DNA of 64,000 bases, from contig NZ_BMGG01000002.1 in NCBI RefSeq assembly GCF_014640075.1, forward strand, positions 186,001-250,000, given 5' to 3'. Position numbers and translations under genes: made by a program. Below, piece after piece: positions 36,469 through 45,824 of the stretch (the first letter of the stretch is position 1; each line of letters opens with the position of its first letter). The notes below the pieces were generated by a model that saw only the letters and a list, made by a program, of their open reading frames with translations, did no database searches and was not told where the DNA came from. This stretch comes from Chelatococcus reniformis. Its GTDB lineage: Bacteria > Pseudomonadota > Alphaproteobacteria > Rhizobiales > Beijerinckiaceae.

Positions 36469-37605
36469 CTACTGGTTGGTGAGCACGGCGGTCGCACCGG
36501 CCCCGAACATGCCGCCGACGCCGTGCACCACCGAGATTTGCGCGTCGGGCACCTGGGCCGCCGCGGTGCCGCGCAGTTGCCGCACACCCTCTTGCAGCGC
36601 GTACATGCCGTAGCGGCCCGAATGCATGTAGCAGAGGCCGCCGCCGTTGGTGTTGGTCGGCAGCTCGCCGCCGGGCGCCGTATGTCCTTCGGCGATGAAG
36701 GCCCCGGCCTCGCCGGGCCGAACGAAGCCCAGGTCCTCCAGGCCGTAGATCGGCAGGTGGGCGAAGGCGTCGTAGATCATCAAATGATCGACGTCGCGAT
36801 GGCCGATGCCGGCCCGCTCGAAGGCGCGGCTGGCCGATACACGGAAGGCCTTGCTCGACGTGAAGTCCTCCATCTGGCTGATCATCGGCATCTCGAGCGC
36901 CTCCGCGCTGCCCAGCAGGTAGACCGGTCGGCCGGGCGCGTCCTTGGCGCGATCCGCCGAGGTCACGACGAGCGCGCCGCCGCCGTCGGTGACAAGGCAG
37001 CACATCAGCTTGCGGAAGGGGTAGCAGACCATGCGCGAGCTCAGCACGCCGTCCACGTCGATGGGGTCGCGCAGGGTGGCGCGGGGATTGAGCGCTGCCC
37101 ATTGCCGCTGCACCACGTGCACCATGGCGAGTTGCTCCTCGGTCAGCCCGTAGGTCTGCATGAAGCGAAGCACCGGGATCGTGAACAGGCTCGGCGGCCC
37201 CCACACGCCGTAGGGCAGCTCGAACTGCCGGTGCATGTCCGTCCATTTCATGTCGAGCGGCCCGACGCCGACCTGCGAACGCCCGCTCTCGCCATGGGTG
37301 ATGAGCACCGTGGTGCACAGCCCCGCAGCGATCGCGGCCGCGGCGTGGCTCAGGTGCATGATGTAGGAGCAGCCGCCCACGTCGGTGCCGTCGACCCATA
37401 CGGGGGTGATGCCCAGGTGCTTGGCCACGAGCCAGGGCATCTCCTCGGCGCAGGCGATGCCGTCGATGTCGGCCGGGGTGAGGCCCGCGTCCGCGATGGC
37501 GTTCAGCGCCGCGTCGCAGTGCAATTGCAGCTGCGACATGGTCGGCACGGTACCCATGAGCGTGGTCTCGGCGGCGCCGACGATGGCTGCGCGATGCTTG
37601 CTCAT
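36469..37605 (-). CDS. Thiolase-like protein of the SCP2/DUF35-associated type, 378 aa
   Basis: Thiolase superfamily by fold and motifs (AAIVGAAETTL, DIDGIACAE, IYDAFAHLPIYGLEDLGF, TNTNGGGLCYMHSG). The catalytic set is altered: the second cysteine motif CxGGGxG reads HGVGGMFG (His361 in place of Cys), GHP becomes MHS (His328 kept), and Cys79 in VGGCS seems one residue off the usual nucleophile place. DUF35-partnered relatives in steroid side-chain breakdown work as retro-aldolases, and that is a better guess than beta-ketothiolase. It overlaps the DUF35 gene by 4 nt. Confidence 0.85.
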   Translation of the reverse strand: MSKHRAAIVGAAETTLMGTVPTMSQLQLHCDAALNAIADAGLTPADIDGIACAEEMPWLVAKHLGITPVWVDGTDVGGCSYIMHLSHAAAAIAAGLCTTVLITHGESGRSQVGVGPLDMKWTDMHRQFELPYGVWGPPSLFTIPVLRFMQTYGLTEEQLAMVHVVQRQWAALNPRATLRDPIDVDGVLSSRMVCYPFRKLMCCLVTDGGGALVVTSADRAKDAPGRPVYLLGSAEALEMPMISQMEDFTSSKAFRVSASRAFERAGIGHRDVDHLMIYDAFAHLPIYGLEDLGFVRPGEAGAFIAEGHTAPGGELPTNTNGGGLCYMHSGRYGMYALQEGVRQLRGTAAAQVPDAQISVVHGVGGMFGAGATAVLTNQ

Positions 37606-38012
37606 GGCCGCGCTCCGGCCGGCCGGAACTGCGGCAGCCAGATCGTCTCGCTGATCTGACGGAAGGTCGCCTCGAGCGGCATGTCGAGCCGCAGCGCCTC
37701 CGGCGTCTGCGGGCAGTCGACGATGTTGCTCATCAGGCGCGGCCCTTCCTCAAGCTCCACCACGGCGATAGCATAGGGGGCCTTGTAGCCGGGAACGTCG
37801 CGATGGCTGATCGTGTAGCTGTGCAGCTGGCCGCGGCCGCTCGCCTTGAACACCGACACGGTGCGGCTGGCGCAGGCCGGGCAGAACGGCCGTGGCGGGA
37901 AATAGACCGCGCGGCAAGAGTCGCAGCGCTGCAGCAGCAGCTCGCCGCGTGCGGTCCCGTCCCAGAAGTGTTTGGTTTCCGGTGTGGGCACCGGTACCTC
38001 TCGTCCGTCCAT
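37602..38012 (-). CDS. DUF35 protein (Zn-ribbon plus OB-fold), 136 aa
   Basis: Zinc ribbon formed by CDSC and CPAC (LQRCDSCRAVYFPPRPFCPAC) followed by an OB-fold (SYTISHRDVPGYKAPYAIAV, GPRLMSNIVDC). Such proteins act as partners of thiolase-like enzymes or hydratases, binding the CoA substrate. The ATG at 38012 (MDGREVPVPTPETKHFW) with a GGAG site is the natural family start; the frame is open further upstream. Overlap ATGA with the thiolase-like gene points to a stoichiometric complex. Confidence 0.92.
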   Translation of the reverse strand: MDGREVPVPTPETKHFWDGTARGELLLQRCDSCRAVYFPPRPFCPACASRTVSVFKASGRGQLHSYTISHRDVPGYKAPYAIAVVELEEGPRLMSNIVDCPQTPEALRLDMPLEATFRQISETIWLPQFRPAGARP

Positions 38013-38131
38013 GTCAACTCCATCGGGGATAGGCAAGCCTCGGCCGTTCGCCCGCACGGGTGGGCGCGGCCGGTTTCGTCAGCATCGGAAGGGCGGCCCG
38101 GGGGCGCGCAGACGCGGCCTCGTGGCCCGGG

Positions 38132-38764
38132 TCAGGGATTGGGCGGCTTATCCGGTTCGGGGGTGAGCGCCGGCGCTTTGGCCGCCGGCGTTTCTGCCAG
38201 GGCGCGCACGATCTTGAGATACGTGCGCAGGACCCACTTCGGCACGTCGCCGCGGTTGCTGTAGTGCTCGTAGATCAGCGTGCGCGCCGCGATCAGGATC
38301 AGCGCCAGCACCTCGAGCTCGCGCGCACTGAAGTCCGCGAACTCGCCGTTCGCCTTGTTGGCCCGTAGCGAGTCCGCGTAATGGCCGAGCACGTTGCCCA
38401 TGTGCTGCTGGTATGCGTCGGGGGCGAACACCTGTGCCTCGGTGAACACCCGCAGCGTCGACGGATGGGCCTTGGCGTAGTCGAAGTAGGCGCGCGTGCC
38501 GCGCTCCTCCACCTCCACGGCGGAGCTGGCGCCGCGGATCTCCTGGCCCAAGCTGCCGAGCATGCGGCCGCCCACCTCGGGCAGCAGCTTGTCGAACAGC
38601 TCCTGCCGGCTCTCGAAGTATTGGTAGAAGGTGCCGAGGGCGAGGCCGGCGCGGGCGGTGACGCGCGCGATATTGGCGCCCCCGTAGCCATCCTCGCCGA
38701 CGATCTCGGCGGCGGCGTTGATGAGGGCATCCCAGTTCTGGCGCGCCCGCTCCTCGCGGCTCAC
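38132..38764 (-). CDS. TetR/AcrR-family regulator, 210 aa
   Basis: N-terminal helix-turn-helix (NWDALINAAAEIVGEDGYGG, ARAGLALGTFYQYFESRQEL), then an all-helical ligand domain (FTEAQVFAPDAYQQHMGNVL). TetR proteins next to acyl-CoA enzymes usually sense acyl-CoA. It sits inside the minus-strand operon, 81 bp after the dehydrogenase and 119 bp before DUF35. The annotated GTG start has no ribosome site; an in-frame ATC at 38803 does have GAGAGGA at 7-nt spacing and would add 13 residues. Confidence 0.9.
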   Translation of the reverse strand: MSREERARQNWDALINAAAEIVGEDGYGGANIARVTARAGLALGTFYQYFESRQELFDKLLPEVGGRMLGSLGQEIRGASSAVEVEERGTRAYFDYAKAHPSTLRVFTEAQVFAPDAYQQHMGNVLGHYADSLRANKANGEFADFSARELEVLALILIAARTLIYEHYSNRGDVPKWVLRTYLKIVRALAETPAAKAPALTPEPDKPPNP

Positions 38765-38845
38765 GCGTTGGCGGCGGGGCTTCTGAATGGGCTGGGCAGG
38801 GATGGCGGCGTCCTCTCGGGTTCGCGTCTTGTCGGTTCGGTGTCG

Positions 38846-40006
<1,161 letters not shown>

Positions 40007-40017
40007 GTCGCGCCCCC

Positions 40018-41577
40018 TCAGTGCACATGCTTGTCATGGCCGCGCCAATAAGGCTCGCGCAGCACGTTCTTGAGGATCTTGCCCGCCGCCGACAAGGGCA
40101 CCGGCTGATCGGTGACGTCGACGCTGCGCGGACACTTGTAGCCGGCGATGTGACGGCGGCAATGGGCGATGATGGCGTCGCTCGTAACCTCGGCGTCCGC
40201 TATCGGCCAGACGACCGCATGGACCGCCTCGCCCCAGCGCGGGTCGGGAATTCCGATCACGGCGCACATGCGCACGGCGGGATGCTGGGCGATGGCGTTC
40301 TCCACTTCGGCCGAATAGACGTTCTCGCCGCCCGAGATGATCATGTCCTTGAGCCGGTCGACCACATAAAGGAAGCCGTCGTCCGCCAGATAGCCCACGT
40401 CGCCGGTATGCATCCAGCCGTTGCGCAGGGCAGAGGCGCTCAAGTCCGGCTGGTTCCAGTAACCTGCGGTGATGTTGGGGCCGCGCACGAGGATCTCGCC
40501 GACTTCGCCGGCGGGCAACGGCCGGTCCTCGGCATCGACGATCCTCAGCCCGACATGGGACGCCGGGCGCCCGGCCGAGCGCAGCCGGCCCGCGTTGGGC
40601 CCATGGGTGACGTGGAAATCCGGCTCCAGGATGGTGGCGATGGCCGACGTCTCGGTCATGCCGTAAGCCTGGACGAAGCGGGCCCGGGGCAGCGCCGCGA
40701 GGGCGCGCTCGAGCAGCGCCTCCGACATGGGCGAGCCGCCGTAGAAGATGGTTTCCACCGAGGCTGCCTGGTCCGGCGAGAAACCGGGATGCTCGATCAG
40801 CATCTGGATCATGGTCGGCACCAGCAGCAGGTGCGTGGCGCCGCTGTCGGCGATGGCGCGCAGGACCTCGGCCGGATCGAAGGCATCGACGAAGACGTGC
40901 GTGCCGGCGACTGCTGTCATGGCGAAGCCCGCCGCGGCGTCGGCCAGGTGAAAGCTCGGCGCCGCATGCAGGTAGGACGAACTCTGGCGCATGTTGAGCC
41001 AGATGGCCTCCGCCATCCCGTTGGTGATGAGGTTGCCATGGCTCAGCATCACACCCTTGGACCGCCCGGTGGTGCCGCCGGTGTAGAAGATGCCGGCGAG
41101 ATCGTCCCAGCCGCGCCCCGCGTCGGGCACGGGCTCTGCACCGGCGATCAGCGCGTCCCAGCGCAAAGCGCCGGCGGGTGCCGGACCGTCGCCGGCGAAG
41201 ATCAGCGCCCGAACGTCCGGCGCTGCGGCCAGCAGGTCGGGCGCGAGCGCGGCGAAGTGATCATCGACGATCAGGATCCGCGCGCCTGAATCGGTCAGAG
41301 CGAAGCTGATCTCGGGGATGGCCCAGCGGGTGTTGATGGGCACGGCGACGCCGCCAGCCCAGAACGTCGCGTAATAGTATTCGAGATAGGTGCTTCCGTT
41401 CCATGCCAGCATCGCGACACGTCCGCCCGGTTCAAGGCCTGTATCCAGAAACGTTGCCGCGAGCCGCGTCACCCGTCCGACGAATTCGCGCCAGGTTCGG
41501 GACTTTCCATGGTCGATGGTTGCAACGCCCGTGGCGTTGACTTGCAAGGCTCGCTCCAAGGAGCTCGTCAGATTCAT
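40018..41577 (-). CDS. AMP-binding acyl-CoA ligase 1, 519 aa
   Basis: Adenylate-forming enzyme activating a carboxylic acid with ATP and CoA. P-loop FYTGGTTGRSKGVMLSH, AYGMTETSAIATIL, GYWNQPDLSASALRNGWMHT, GDVGYLADDGFLYVVDRLKD and the catalytic-lysine end VPLSAAGKILKNVLRE. Typical of FadD-like medium/long-chain or aromatic acid ligases; the substrate is open. ATG 41577 with a GGGAGGAC site. It is the first gene of the minus-strand operon, opposite the divergent control region. Confidence 0.94.
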   Translation of the reverse strand: MNLTSSLERALQVNATGVATIDHGKSRTWREFVGRVTRLAATFLDTGLEPGGRVAMLAWNGSTYLEYYYATFWAGGVAVPINTRWAIPEISFALTDSGARILIVDDHFAALAPDLLAAAPDVRALIFAGDGPAPAGALRWDALIAGAEPVPDAGRGWDDLAGIFYTGGTTGRSKGVMLSHGNLITNGMAEAIWLNMRQSSSYLHAAPSFHLADAAAGFAMTAVAGTHVFVDAFDPAEVLRAIADSGATHLLLVPTMIQMLIEHPGFSPDQAASVETIFYGGSPMSEALLERALAALPRARFVQAYGMTETSAIATILEPDFHVTHGPNAGRLRSAGRPASHVGLRIVDAEDRPLPAGEVGEILVRGPNITAGYWNQPDLSASALRNGWMHTGDVGYLADDGFLYVVDRLKDMIISGGENVYSAEVENAIAQHPAVRMCAVIGIPDPRWGEAVHAVVWPIADAEVTSDAIIAHCRRHIAGYKCPRSVDVTDQPVPLSAAGKILKNVLREPYWRGHDKHVH

Positions 41578-41767
41578 GTCCTCCCACCCATCTTGATCTT
41601 GTCGTTCCCGCAAGTATGGGCGGCTCGCGAACCGAGTCAATCATATTATGAAAAATGAACCGATTTTCATTTTGTTGACTCGACGCCGCATTTGACGGAG
41701 GCTTCGAGCAAGCGGGACGCGGCGCAGACCGACGCTCGCATCAAGCAATTCGCTCGGGAGGACGGAC
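41578..41767. promoter_or_regulatory. Divergent control region of the acyl-CoA cluster, with inverted repeats
   Basis: An AT-rich island (41640-41675) in GC-rich DNA. AAAATGAA (41652-41659) and TTCATTTT (41666-41673) form an 8-bp inverted repeat spaced by CCGATT, the shape of a TetR operator. A second pair, GAGTCAA (41634-41640) and TTGACTC (41675-41681), brackets it with an axis 5 bp away. The TTGACT could also serve as a -35 box for the rightward operon. Confidence 0.6.
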
Positions 41768-42997
41768 ATGCGAGGCTCTGGACGGGTCGGATGGGGCGCG
41801 GCCCTGGCGGCCATGCTGTTGGCGTCAGGTCAGGCGAGCGCGGGGCCGGCGAGCACGCCGGAGGAGATCCGCATCGGCGTGCTGACCGACATGGTGAGTG
41901 CCTACGCGGATCTGGTGGGCCCGGGCTCGGTCATCGCCGCGCAGATGGCGATCGAGGATTTCGAGGCGCAGGACAAGCCGTCATTCAAGATCCGGCTTTA
42001 TTCCGCCGATCACCAGAACAAGCCCGACATCGCGTCCAACATCGCTCGCCGGTGGTTCGACGAGGACAAGATCGACATGGTCACCGACGTCACGGGCGCC
42101 TCCGCGGCGCTCGCCGTCTCCAAGCTGGCGCCGATCTACAACAAGGTCATCCTGATGACCTCCTCCGGCCAGCCCAGCCTCACCAGCGAAGACTGCCAGC
42201 CGACGGTGCTGCACTGGACCTACAACACCTACGCCATCGGCCGTTCGACCGCGGAGATCGTCACGCGCGCCGGCAAGGATACCTGGTTCTTCGTCACCGC
42301 CGACTACGCCGGCGGGCGCTCGATGCAGGACGGTGCCACGGCCGGCGTGCTGGCCGGAGGCGGCAGGGTGATCGGCGCGGCAAAGCATCCGCCGGCCTCC
42401 GGCACCGACTTCTCGTCGCAGTTGCTGACGGCACAGGCCTCCGGCGCGAAGGTCATCGGCATCGCCAATGCGGGCGCCGACGCCGTCAACACCATCAAGC
42501 AGGCTCACGAATTCGGGATGAGCAAGACGCAGACACTGGCTGCGGCCCTGCTGTTCATCACCGACATATACAGCCTCGGCCTGCCGGTGGCGCAAGGCAT
42601 GTACCTGACCTCGGCTTTCGACTGGGACCTGAACGAGGCCAGCCGTGCCTGGTCGCGCCGTTTCTTTGCCCGCCACGGCAAGATGCCCACGATGGTGCAG
42701 GCCGGCCTCTATTCCGCCACGTTGCACTACCTGAAAGCGGTCAAGGCGGCGAAGACCGCCGAGGCCAAGGCCGTCGTCGCCGCCATGAAGGCCGCGCCCG
42801 TGCAGGACATGTTCACGCCCAACGGCCGGATCCGGGAGGACGGGCTGATGGTGCACGACCTCTATGTCTTCAGGGTCAAGACGCCGGCGGAGTCACGGGA
42901 GCCCTGGGATCTGCTCAAGCTCGAGGCGACGATTCCCGGCGACAAGGCGTTTGCGCCCCTGTCCGAGAGCAAATGCCCCCACGTGTCCACACGGTAG
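41768..42997 (+). CDS. LivK-type ABC substrate-binding protein 1, 409 aa
   Basis: Periplasmic binding protein of the branched-chain amino acid family (Peripla_BP_6). Signal peptide MRGSGRVGWGAALAAMLLAS, cut near SAG; mature start EEIRIGVLTDMVSAYADLVG is the family strand 1. DHQNKPDIASNIARRWFDED and GAKVIGIANAGADAVNTIKQ match the fold. No permease or ATPase is nearby. Relatives bind aromatic acids or other carboxylates as well as amino acids, so a substrate for the adjacent ligase is plausible. GGGAGGACGGAC ribosome site. Confidence 0.93.
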   Translation: MRGSGRVGWGAALAAMLLASGQASAGPASTPEEIRIGVLTDMVSAYADLVGPGSVIAAQMAIEDFEAQDKPSFKIRLYSADHQNKPDIASNIARRWFDEDKIDMVTDVTGASAALAVSKLAPIYNKVILMTSSGQPSLTSEDCQPTVLHWTYNTYAIGRSTAEIVTRAGKDTWFFVTADYAGGRSMQDGATAGVLAGGGRVIGAAKHPPASGTDFSSQLLTAQASGAKVIGIANAGADAVNTIKQAHEFGMSKTQTLAAALLFITDIYSLGLPVAQGMYLTSAFDWDLNEASRAWSRRFFARHGKMPTMVQAGLYSATLHYLKAVKAAKTAEAKAVVAAMKAAPVQDMFTPNGRIREDGLMVHDLYVFRVKTPAESREPWDLLKLEATIPGDKAFAPLSESKCPHVSTR

Positions 42998-43053
42998 CCG
43001 GTGATGGTTCACCGATCGCAGCCTGTTCGCCCCCTCGCGCACGGAGCACCGGC

Positions 43054-44241
43054 ATGACCGCCATCGCGCCTTCGATCGATACCTCGGCACTCTGGTCGGC
43101 CTACGTCGATCAAGCCTACGTCGACCGCTTGCGTGCCTATGCCCGGGAGGTGGTGGCGCCCGAGGGCGAGCGCATCGACCGGGAGGACATCTATCCCGTC
43201 GAGATCATGAAGGATCTGGCCCGCAACGGCTTCAGCACGGTGGTGCTTGAGCGCGAGCTCGGGGGGGCGGGTCTCACCTATGCCCACGCGGTTGCGGTCT
43301 GCGAGGAACTGGCGGTGGCGAGCGCCGCCGTCGGGATCTCGCTGATCACCATCTTCCAGGCGCAGACGATGATCCGCAGCTTCGGTGCCGAGAGCCTGAA
43401 GCGCCGCTACCTTCCGGCCTTCGCCGAAGGCCTGCTGTCGTCCTACGCGCTGACCGAGGCGAGCCACGGCAGCGACATCCGGAGCCTGGACACCAAAGCG
43501 AAGCCCCAGGGCGGCGAGTGGATCCTGCGCGGCGAGAAGCATTTCATCACCTCGGGTTCGGCGGCCGAGTTCTTCATCATCCTGGCCGAGACGGAGAACG
43601 GCGTGTCGGTCTTCGCGGTGCCGCGGGACGTCGCCGGCCTATCGATCTACAAGGGCGCCAACTCCGCCACCTGGGGCCTGCGCAACGGGCCGCACATGAA
43701 TGTGGTGCTCGACGACGTGCGCCTGCCGGCCGACCACCTGATCGGGGTGGAGGGCAAGGGGGTGCGCCAGGCGGTGGTGGTGCTCAACCACTCGCGCACC
43801 CTCGCCGGCGCCATCAGCCTGGGCGTAGCGCGGGCGGCCTTCGAGGGTGCGCTCGCTTTCGCCCGCGACCGAGTCGCCTTCGACCAGCGGGTGCTCGAAT
43901 TCCAGGGCATCCAATGGTATTTCGCCGACATGCTGACCGAGATCGACGCCGCGCGGCTGTTGATCTATCGGGCCGCCGGCGCGTTGGGCGAGGGCGAGCA
44001 GATCGCGCGCTGGGGCAGCGAGGCCAAATACAAGGCCTGCGCGGTGGCGACCGAGGTGGCCGCCCGCTCCGCCCAGATCTGCGGCGCTTACGGCATCATG
44101 GAGTCCGGCCCGTTCGGCCGCTTCCTGCGCGATGCCAAGGCCTATGAGGTCGCCGGCGGCTCGGCCGAGATCCTCAAGAACACCATCGCCAAATTCCTGC
44201 TGCCGGTCGCCGGCCTCGGTGGAGGCTCGCGGCTGACATGA
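43054..44241 (+). CDS. Acyl-CoA dehydrogenase 2, 395 aa
   Basis: Second dehydrogenase of the cluster: SSYALTEASHGSDIRSLDTK, RGEKHFITSGSAAEFFIIL, NGPHMNVVLDDVRLPADHLI and GAYGIMESGPFGRFLRDAKA, YEVAGGSAEIL. It is only distantly like dehydrogenase 1, for example in this C-terminal GGSAEI segment, so the two probably act on different steps or substrates. ATG 43054 cuts off an open upstream frame that shadows the binding-protein gene. It overlaps the next gene by 4 nt (ATGA). Confidence 0.93.
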   Translation: MTAIAPSIDTSALWSAYVDQAYVDRLRAYAREVVAPEGERIDREDIYPVEIMKDLARNGFSTVVLERELGGAGLTYAHAVAVCEELAVASAAVGISLITIFQAQTMIRSFGAESLKRRYLPAFAEGLLSSYALTEASHGSDIRSLDTKAKPQGGEWILRGEKHFITSGSAAEFFIILAETENGVSVFAVPRDVAGLSIYKGANSATWGLRNGPHMNVVLDDVRLPADHLIGVEGKGVRQAVVVLNHSRTLAGAISLGVARAAFEGALAFARDRVAFDQRVLEFQGIQWYFADMLTEIDAARLLIYRAAGALGEGEQIARWGSEAKYKACAVATEVAARSAQICGAYGIMESGPFGRFLRDAKAYEVAGGSAEILKNTIAKFLLPVAGLGGGSRLT

Positions 44242-45761
44242 CGGCGACGCTGCCCGGCCGGCTCATCCACCAGGCGCAGGCCCGGCCCGAGGCGCCGGCG
44301 CTCGTCTTCGACGAGGAAACGATCACGTGGGCTGACCTCGCCGACCTGGTCCTGCGCACGTCGGCCTGGCTAAGAGGCCGCGGGATCGGGCCCGGCGACC
44401 ACGTCGCGCTGCTGTGCGGCAACCGGCCTGCCTTCGTCGTCGCCTTCTACGCCCTGGCCAACCTGGGCGCCGTCACGGTCTCGGTGAATACCGGGCTCGT
44501 CGGCGAGGGACTGCGCCATTCGATCGTTCAGTCCGGCGCGCGCGCGGTCCTCGCGGAGCAGGGCCTCCTCGACCAGGTCGCGGCGGATATCGCGCCGGTG
44601 CTGAGGGAGCGGCGCCTCCTGGCCTTCGGCGGCGAGGCCGATCTCTTTGCCGCAGCCCGCGCCTGTGCGCCGGACGCCATATACGGCGGGCCGGGCTCCG
44701 AGCCGCTCAGCATCATCTACACCTCCGGCACGACGGGCCTGCCCAAGGGTGTGCTCAACTGCCACGAAGCCTACCTGGCGAGCGGCCGGTGGATGGCGGC
44801 GTCGCTCGCCATCACGGCCGCCGACCGCATCATGGTCTGCCTGCCGCTGTTTCACGCCAACCCGCAGATGTACGCGCTGATGTCGGCGCTCGAAACCGGC
44901 TGCGCCGTCGTCATCCGGCCCAAGTTCTCGGTCGGCAGCTTCTTCGACGACGCGCGCCGGTTCGGCTGCACGATGTTCACCTATGTCGGCACCTTGCTCG
45001 CGATGCTGGCCAGCCGCGTGCGCGAACGGGATACCGATCACCGCCTGACGCGCTGCGTCGGCGGCGGTTGCCCGCCCGAGGTCTGGCGGGCCATGCAGGA
45101 CCGTTTCGGCATCACGCCCTACGAGCTCTACGGCATGACCGAGGTCGGCGGCTGGGTCACCGGCAACAGCACCGAGGCCTACCGCTTCGACACCTGCGGC
45201 CGGGTGCGGCCAGACATGGAGGTCCTTATCGTCGATGGGCACGACGAGCCGGTGGCGCCGGGAACGCCAGGCGAGATCGTCGTGCGCCCGAAGAAGCCGT
45301 TCACGCTCCTGCTCGGCTATTGGGACAACGCGGACGCGTCCTGGCAGGCCGCGCGCAACTTCCTGTTCCACACCGGCGACCTCGGCGTGTTCGACGCGGA
45401 GGGCTTCCTGTCGTTTCGTGGCCGGCTCAAGGACGTGATCCGGCGCGGCGGCGAGAACATCGCACCGGCCGAGATCGAGGCGGCACTCCTGGCCCATCCC
45501 GACATCGACGAGGTGGCGGTGGTGGGCGTTGCCGATCCGATCTTCGGCGAGGAGATCAAGGCCGTCGTCGTCGCCCGCCGCGAAATCGCTGCGCGCGATG
45601 TCAGGCGGTTCCTGGAAGGGCGCGTCGCCCGTTTCATGCTGCCCCGCTACGTGCAGTTCGTCGCGGCACTGCCCAAGACCGAGACGGCCAAGGTCATCCG
45701 CCGCGACCTGCTGGCGTTGCCGGGCGCGATCTTCGATCTCGCCGAAGCGCGCCGCGACTAG
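44238..45761 (+). CDS. AMP-binding acyl-CoA ligase 2, 507 aa
   Basis: Adenylate-forming enzyme with IIYTSGTTGLPKGVLNCHEA, CLPLFHANPQMYALMSALET, YELYGMTEVGGWVTGN, FHTGDLGVFDAEGFLSFRGR and RRGGENIAPAEIEAALLAHP. It resembles crotonobetaine/carnitine-CoA ligases (CaiC) in the LPLFHANPQ block. End: LPKTETAKVIRRDLLAL carries the catalytic Lys. Translationally coupled to dehydrogenase 2. Confidence 0.93.
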   Translation: MTATLPGRLIHQAQARPEAPALVFDEETITWADLADLVLRTSAWLRGRGIGPGDHVALLCGNRPAFVVAFYALANLGAVTVSVNTGLVGEGLRHSIVQSGARAVLAEQGLLDQVAADIAPVLRERRLLAFGGEADLFAAARACAPDAIYGGPGSEPLSIIYTSGTTGLPKGVLNCHEAYLASGRWMAASLAITAADRIMVCLPLFHANPQMYALMSALETGCAVVIRPKFSVGSFFDDARRFGCTMFTYVGTLLAMLASRVRERDTDHRLTRCVGGGCPPEVWRAMQDRFGITPYELYGMTEVGGWVTGNSTEAYRFDTCGRVRPDMEVLIVDGHDEPVAPGTPGEIVVRPKKPFTLLLGYWDNADASWQAARNFLFHTGDLGVFDAEGFLSFRGRLKDVIRRGGENIAPAEIEAALLAHPDIDEVAVVGVADPIFGEEIKAVVVARREIAARDVRRFLEGRVARFMLPRYVQFVAALPKTETAKVIRRDLLALPGAIFDLAEARRD

Positions 45762-45824
45762 CGCCTGGCTCAAAGAGCTCACCGGGCCCGGCTGTACGAG
45801 GCCCGGGAACGCAGGGAGGAGATT

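Noticed and set aside
36469-37605. Ordinary acetyl-CoA acetyltransferase annotation
   Set aside because: The second catalytic Cys is replaced by His and GHP is MHS, so a plain thiolase assignment is not supported.
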